From NCBI GenBank assembly GCA_001949185.1, contig BDGG01000005.1, positions 2,221,249 to 2,285,248 of the forward strand: DNA of 64,000 nucleotides. Reading direction: 5' to 3'. Source of the DNA: Ramazzottius varieornatus (Eukaryota; Tardigrada; Eutardigrada; Parachela; Ramazzottiidae). The notes below the pieces were generated by a model. That model did not search any database. It saw only the letters and a program-made list of their open reading frames with translations, and was not told where the DNA came from. Position numbers and translations under genes: made by a program. Position 1 is the stretch's first letter; each line of letters opens with the position of its first letter. Positions 59,501-64,000 of this stretch are shown here, in pieces.

Positions 59501-59859
59501 CATGTGGCTGGAATGGATTAGCTGGTCGCATCTGGTTGTTATTGACGTTAGAGTAGTAGGGTTGTCCAGTTGGATAGGACATGTTAGGCTGGCTTTGACC
59601 GGGATACGGTGCTCCATTGTACTGCGGCATCATCTACGGAGGCAGAACCAGGCATGGATAGTGTTCAAGGGAATCGTTAGAGAGATCTCACCGAGGGATT
59701 GTATGGCTGATGAGAGGCAGCGGAATGATGCTGTGTCATGTTGTATTCAGGCTGTAATCCTCCTGGCTGCTGCATGTTCTCGTTGCTGCGAAGAGTCTGC
59801 TGCAAGATGGATCCGTCGCTCATTCCACCAGGATAAGCTGCTGGTCTCATGTGAGTCAT
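56559..59859 (-). CDS. SMARCE1: SMARCE1/BAF57 HMG-box subunit of SWI/SNF
   Basis: BAF57 is the HMG-box subunit of metazoan BAF/PBAF chromatin remodelling complexes (Dalao in flies). It starts at ATG 59859 with a Gln/Pro/Asn/Tyr-rich N-terminus (MTHMRPAAYPGG). The HMG box is PQKPLIPYLRFSKTVWETVR, ISFAEIGKVIGRRWRECPDD, VKEKYAEEFAKDKEK, then YAQAQKAYLESPEYLAWL. Next come RYRRNHKLMAEVFSDAIVPD (matches FQRNHRLISEILSESVVPD) and a coiled coil, VQSLTHHQEKLLSDQKELLE, followed by KKRKLEADNEAF. The tail is long and very acidic (Glu, Ser, Asp, Val) over about 400 residues, longer than in vertebrates. The HMG intron (58834-59035) holds a palindromic repeat. It is divergent from MCRS1. Confidence 0.93.
58931..59020. 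repeat. palindromic MITE-like element, copy 13 (best inner palindrome)
   Basis: CAAGTGGCGCACGCTTTCAG and CTGAAAGCGTGCGCCACATG are reverse complements but for one base, separated by about 10 bp, with CGTCGACAA and TCGTCGAG outside. It lies in an intron of SMARCE1. Confidence 0.9.
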
Positions 59860-60269
59860 GACTTCGGTAGATAGTCCCAAACAGGTTGAACAATGGTGAA
59901 TGGGCAATTGGTCATAAAGAGGAAGATGTGTGGCTCGGTTTTCCAAGTCCAGACAATGGAAACAGACAAGATTCGCTTTCCGCGTATGTCAGTTTGCCAG
60001 TGTATGAAACCAGCAAAGAAGTAATCAATAAATCAATAACGAATTTTCGTGAGTCAGAGTCGGATCTCTGGCGACCTTTCTGGGACAAACTGGTGTTACT
60101 CGAATCACAAAACTCGGTTATTGCAATCTCGGCAATATCAGCTTGCCCGCAAATTAATTCGGTTTTGTTTTCAAATTTCATCTTGTCAGTTGAGAATTCC
60201 CGAATCACGTCAACGTCGTCAGACGATCAACGGCGACCTCAACGAGACCCGTCGGGAGTGCTGCCTGCC
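59860..60269. promoter_or_regulatory. shared divergent promoter region of SMARCE1 and MCRS1
   Basis: Only 410 bp separate the two start codons, so both promoters must lie here. No TATA box stands out. This arrangement would allow shared control of two chromatin-complex genes; that is inference. Confidence 0.5.
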
Positions 60270-62846
60270 ATGGATCACGCGGGACACGGCGGGCAGTACA
60301 TGCCTGACTGGAAGAATGAACCAGAAGGCGCCGATGGATCAATGTCCGGCAGCCGATCTCCTGGGCTGAGCTCCCCTCACAGCAGCCCTGACCGGAACAC
60401 GGACGTTCCTTTTCAAGGTATTCTTGTTACACACGAGTTACATGCATGTTAGTTAACATTGTTTAGTTGCAGGCGGCAAAAGGGAATACGACGACCCGTT
60501 GGACGAAGCAGAGTTTACGCGTGAGTCTTCTCGTGCAAGCGAACCTTCCGATTCCGGGCTGCGCAGTTCCGCTCGTTCGGTAAAGCGCAAGAAATTTGCG
60601 GATGAGATCGTGGACTCCAGCTTGCGCCCCGCATACTACCGTAATAGGTCTGGAGGTGATCGAATGAAGGTGAAGGGTGCCACGGACCTTTCTCTTCCCA
60701 AGATGGCAACTCAGCCTAGCAGCCGTACTTCGACCTCGAAATCTAAAAAGAAGAAAGGTACCTTCCAACAAACCTCTATTCGTGCGTCGTAAGCAGCACA
60801 TGGAGTTTGATGTGTATGCATTAGGGGACTGAAACATGCTTTGAATGGTGTGGTCTTGCTTGGAATTTGGGAGCTCAGCGAACCAACTCGACAAATTTTC
60901 TTTCCAGGTGACGCATGTTTTCAGGGTCAATGGCTGAAAGCGTGCGCCACTTGAAAAAACGATCTTGTCGAGCTTGTATTTATGAGCACTATTCATCTAA
61001 TTTTGATGTGTTTCCGCAGGAAGTTCGCCTCGGTCATCCTCATCTACCAAGCCAATTAAAAAATCTCGAAAGAAAGACACCGGTCCACCAACAATGTCCA
61101 CCTTTGGTTCGAGTTCGTTTGGCGGCGCTGTGCACTCTCCGCTGGACCAAGGTTTGGAGGACAACTCTGACGTGTGGTATCCCGAACTTCAGGAGACGAA
61201 TGAAGCCGCGACCTCGTCGAAGTCAAAGAGCAAGAAGAGAAAGGGCGTCTCAGACGAAGCTGCGGCTAAAAGGGCCTGGATGGCTATGGACGACATGAAA
61301 CTGATTACCGCCATGCAGCAACTGCATGACTTTCCCCTGATCGCTAAGTATGTCACTTTTAGCACAAAGACAGACGCTGGTACCTTAGAAAAAAGATGGA
61401 ACGAACTGCTGAACGATCCGGAGAAGTGTCGAGTGTCCATGGACGTGATCGACAGAGTTCCGCTGGACAACATCCAACGTATAAGAAAGATGAAATTCTT
61501 CACCGAGGTAAGGCAAGGGAAACGGGCTTGTTTTCGTGTGTTCGCATACTGAGGACTGAGCAGCCATAAGTAAGCACAGTGTTAGCTGGATGGCAGTGTG
61601 TGCAGATTTATAATGGATAACAGCATGTTTATTGACTTTCACCGGACTATCTCATAAACTTGCATACACGTTGGTAGTTTGAGCATTACTTATTTGGTAT
61701 GTAGGTACATGACAGTCTGACGCGTTCTTGGTTTTGTCGGTTCACTCTTATTTCATTCCACATTTTTCCAGGTTGAAGAAGATGTTGTCAAGAGTGTCCT
61801 TCCAGCTGACGCGAACGTCGAGAACTTCGAGAAGGTCCTCCGACAGTATAATCACCTGTTCTTCCCAGGTCGTCAGCCGGACGATCTCTTAGCCAACTGG
61901 AAGTACGCTTCCCAAAGAGTAAAGACCGAGCTAGGTAAGGAGCCACCAGCCAGCAACCCTGAACTGCCAGCCAGCTTCTCTGATCTTAAAGACAAGTATC
62001 AGATTGATGCTATGCTGACGAAAGCTAGTTGTTTCGGTAAAGCCTTGCATGCTCTGACGAGCCACCTCAACTTCCGGTCGAAGCACATAGGCTGTGAAGT
62101 AGCGTACCTGAAGGCCTTGTCGGAGAGGCTGGCCACTGCTTCGCTTCCTGATCAACAACGGCCGAAATTCCAACGCGACCACAAGACGACATTAGCGTTT
62201 CTGTGTGGCGTTTGTGTGGACTATGCGATCATAAAAGAAGAAGCCACCTTCGGGTATTCTGATGAGAATGTCACGGTTGATATCGATTTGAGTCTCGAAG
62301 GGAACATCGTCAATCTACAGCCTATGCAGGGTAATATGTTATAGCATATTATGTCATGTCCTATTGATACATAGTACCATGGTGTGTTATGTCATGCTAT
62401 GTGTTGCAGGTGTCATCTACTTGGATGTGAACGGAGTCTTCCACATTGAGAACCGCGGAAGTTCGACAGTGTCCATCGATGGTCAGCTGGTCGAAGAAGG
62501 TTCCGACATGGAGCTTCACGAAAATGCCGCTGTAGATATCGGGACCTTAGCATTTCAGTTCTACCGGAACAACGCAGCTGTGAAGAAGCATGTCGAGAAG
62601 GTGGTGGCTGACTTTGCCGCCAGAGGGCACACAAATACGGCCCTCGAAGATGTTATAGGTTCTCCAGAGAGATACGACCACTTTGCTGGAAACGGCGAGG
62701 GTCGGTTGACAAGAAGCCCAAGTTCCGGTGGTTCGTCTGACGACTCCAGACCGCGTTTCCGCATTGACGAAGACAGGGTTATGAATGGTCATGATGACCT
62801 TTCGCACAAGAACACTGAGGACCGTCACGAATCTGACTCAGAGTAA
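60270..62846 (+). CDS. MCRS1: microspherule protein 1
   Basis: MCRS1 is a nuclear/nucleolar subunit of the NSL histone acetyltransferase and INO80 complexes and also binds spindle minus ends. It starts at ATG 60270 (MDHAGHGGQYMPDW) and ends at 62846. The N-terminus is Ser/Arg/Lys-rich with KSKKKK and KSRKKD clusters. The MCRS_N region has AMDDMKLITAMQQLHDFPLI, KTDAGTLEKRWNELL and VPLDNIQRIRKMKFF. The C-terminal FHA region has VDIDLSLEGN, GVIYLDVNGVFHIENRG and IGTLAFQFYRN, matching human VDVDLSLEGP and FFIANEG. Between them human MCRS1 reads ISRKQG; here it reads VNLQPMQG, so the usual FHA Ser-Arg pair is missing. The tail is acidic and Ser-rich. One intron holds a palindromic repeat. AATAAA lies at 62977-62982. 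Confidence 0.95.
60869..60974. repeat. palindromic MITE-like element, copy 14
   Basis: GGGAGCTCAGCGAACCAACT, inner CCAGGTGACGCATG and AGCGTGCGCCACTTG, ending CGATCTTGTCGAGC. It lies in an intron of MCRS1. Confidence 0.85.
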
Positions 62847-62976
62847 GCTTGGATATTCCTGCAATGTTATATATGGTCTCGAAGGGAACGATTCGAACTC
62901 TTTCTTGATACTGTATTTTAACGTCATGTTGGTGTTTTGACGGTCATTATTTCAGGATTTACGGAAATGTATGTTA

Positions 62977-62982
62977 AATAAA
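62977..62982 (+). terminator. poly(A) signal of MCRS1
   Basis: AATAAA lies about 130 bp after the MCRS1 stop codon and is followed by an A-rich stretch. Confidence 0.6.
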
Positions 62983-63019
62983 AAAGGAACGAGAGAATGG
63001 GTCCGTTTGGGTTGTTTGC

Positions 63020-63560
63020 CTTGTTACAATAGTAACATGTTATGGTGGGTTCGGACCGGTCTCTCGCTGCGTTGCCGCGAAAGATCAAGAGATCCGCCCG
63101 GGCTCGAGAGAAATTCTCAAGAGACTGCCTCTTGAGTGAACTCGCAGGCATTGCTCCAGTAACCTAAAGCGTACTCTAGTGTTCAGCCTCTAATCAAGGT
63201 AGGGGTTCCCGACCTGGTTTATGAAATTCAGGGAATACGGATGACAGTTGTTTCCGGTAGGTGTTTCCAGCCGGCTTCAGCCAGTAACAATTACGGTAGC
63301 TAGGCCGATTGCTACGTAAGGTAACCGCTGGAAGTCGTAGGTAAGTCACCTGTTGTAATCTATATGTCACGAGATTACCTCTCGTGGATAATGTTAGGGT
63401 CTGAAGTACGGCAAAGATCATGCGTTCTTGTACTACTGAGAATGTCAGCAGGTCTCTGGTCCGTCCCCTTGGGGACTCATGATATCAGTGTCGATCTGTA
63501 CGTGAAGATGAAGTAGTCATGGGATAACTTTACAACGAGCCCAACATGGGGAACTAGGAA
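63020..63560. ncRNA. second run of short hairpins, candidate structured element
   Basis: Successive inverted pairs in 0.5 kb: GTTAC/GTAAC (about 63022), CTCAAGAG/CTCTTGAG (about 63116), AGGT/ACCT with GGGTTCCC (about 63200), CGGTAGC/GCTACG (about 63295), CACGAG/CTCGTG (about 63368) and GTCCCC/GGGGAC (about 63465). It lies between MCRS1 and the GPCR. No RNA family is recognised; it may be a decayed element. Confidence 0.3.
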
Positions 63561-63618
63561 ACTTCGAGCACCAAGACGAAATTTAGAGGCATCGATAAAA
63601 CAGTCGAAATGACCACTT

Positions 63619-64000
63619 CTACTGTTCAGGAATGCGTTTTACACGGTTTGCGGCTTTGTAGTGGGTTCTGATACTGCGGGTAATTTTCTTTTTCTTCTTC
63701 TGCATGAAACATTGGCAACACAGAATACTGACGAAGGCGCTGCGGAACTCTTGAGAGAACCCGGCGTAGATTAGGGGATTGAGCATCGAGTTGAAGTATC
63801 CCAGCCAGAGGAAGAAGGCGTATATCCGTTTGTCAATTTCCTACGAAACGTGACCAATCGTTTGTCGATCATTCAATTAAAATTCTCCAATAAACTCAGT
63901 TTGGTGAGTTGACTTTTTCCCGACGAACCTTCAACGCCGGAACAAAGGGTTCAAGAGTATAGATGACGAAGAACCCCATCCAACAGGCCACGAAGGAGCA
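63619..64000 (-). CDS. class A GPCR, biogenic-amine type, C-terminal part
   Basis: This is the 3' end of a rhodopsin-family receptor running off the right edge. Exon 63929-64000 encodes the end of TM6 (CSFVACWMGFFVIYTLEPF). The last exon, 63619-63840, encodes the third extracellular loop, TM7 (FFLWLGYFNSMLNPLIYAGF with the NPxxY motif NPLIY), helix 8 (SQEFRSAF), a Cys pair likely to be palmitoylated (LCCQC) and a Lys-rich tail. WLGYFNS and NPLIY are typical of serotonin, octopamine/tyramine and alpha-adrenergic-like receptors. The TM6 motif normally CWxP reads CWMG, so the conserved Pro 6.50 is absent. The ligand cannot be told from this part. Confidence 0.85.

Noticed and set aside
1-64000. 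tRNA genes and CRISPR arrays
   Set aside because: I looked for the A- and B-box pattern (GGTTCGAATC-like) with a paired acceptor stem and found none that fit; the one good GTTCGAATCC word (about 4200) is inside an SLCO exon. Repeat spacing does not resemble CRISPR, and the genome is eukaryotic.

Overview
The window is nuclear DNA from an animal with a compact genome. Genes are split by many short GT-AG introns of about 50-300 bp and lie close together on both strands. The families present are metazoan: a T-box factor, a Zucchini/PLD6-type nuclease, Integrator subunit 13, SMARCE1, MCRS1, MIER, SNX14, VPS8, MFSD11, an OATP transporter and an amine-type GPCR. I cannot fix the phylum. A small-genome invertebrate fits best and a tardigrade is one possibility, but that is a guess.

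Layout: 0.8-2.0 kb, unrecognised gene (-); 2.3-6.0 kb, OATP/SLCO transporter (-); 6.9-8.1 kb, ERI1-like exonuclease (-); 9.1-11.1 kb, MIER (+); 11.5-12.2 kb, SIKE/FGFR1OP2 (-); 12.5-13.4 kb, dispersed repeat and a GC-rich folded island; 13.9-14.6 kb, PLD6-like gene with an in-frame TGA (+); 15.1-18.7 kb, T-box gene (-); 20.9-25.9 kb, large Ser-rich gene interrupted by a 120-nt palindrome (+); 26.2-26.5 kb, small secreted LysM protein (-); 27.0-30.3 kb, SNX14 (-); 31.3-36.3 kb, nested transposons between long inverted arms; 36.5-37.4 kb, second copy of the dispersed repeat and a foldback element; 37.7-40.1 kb, MFSD11 (+); 40.7-44.9 kb, unrecognised 1039-residue nuclear-type protein (-); 45.7-52.4 kb, VPS8 (+); 53.1-55.9 kb, INTS13 (-); 56.6-59.9 kb, SMARCE1 (-); 60.3-62.8 kb, MCRS1 (+); 63.6 kb to the end, 3' part of a GPCR (-).

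The genes are not one pathway; they are mostly housekeeping genes (chromatin and transcription: MIER, SMARCE1, MCRS1, INTS13; membrane traffic: SNX14, VPS8; transport: SLCO, MFSD11; RNA: ERI1, PLD6). SMARCE1 and MCRS1, two chromatin-complex subunits, are divergent neighbours about 410 bp apart.

The unusual content is in the repeats. A roughly 100-bp palindromic element centred on GTGGCGCAC...GTGCGCCAC occurs about 14 times, 12 of them inside introns. Two other perfect or near-perfect palindromes sit inside reading frames. Four VPS8 introns share an 18-nt motif. The octamer CCGGAAGT is about ten times more frequent than expected. There are two stretches made of successive short hairpins. A pogo-like element is inserted, with a TA target duplication, one base inside an exon of an older decayed transposase. 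All splice models here were read by eye.
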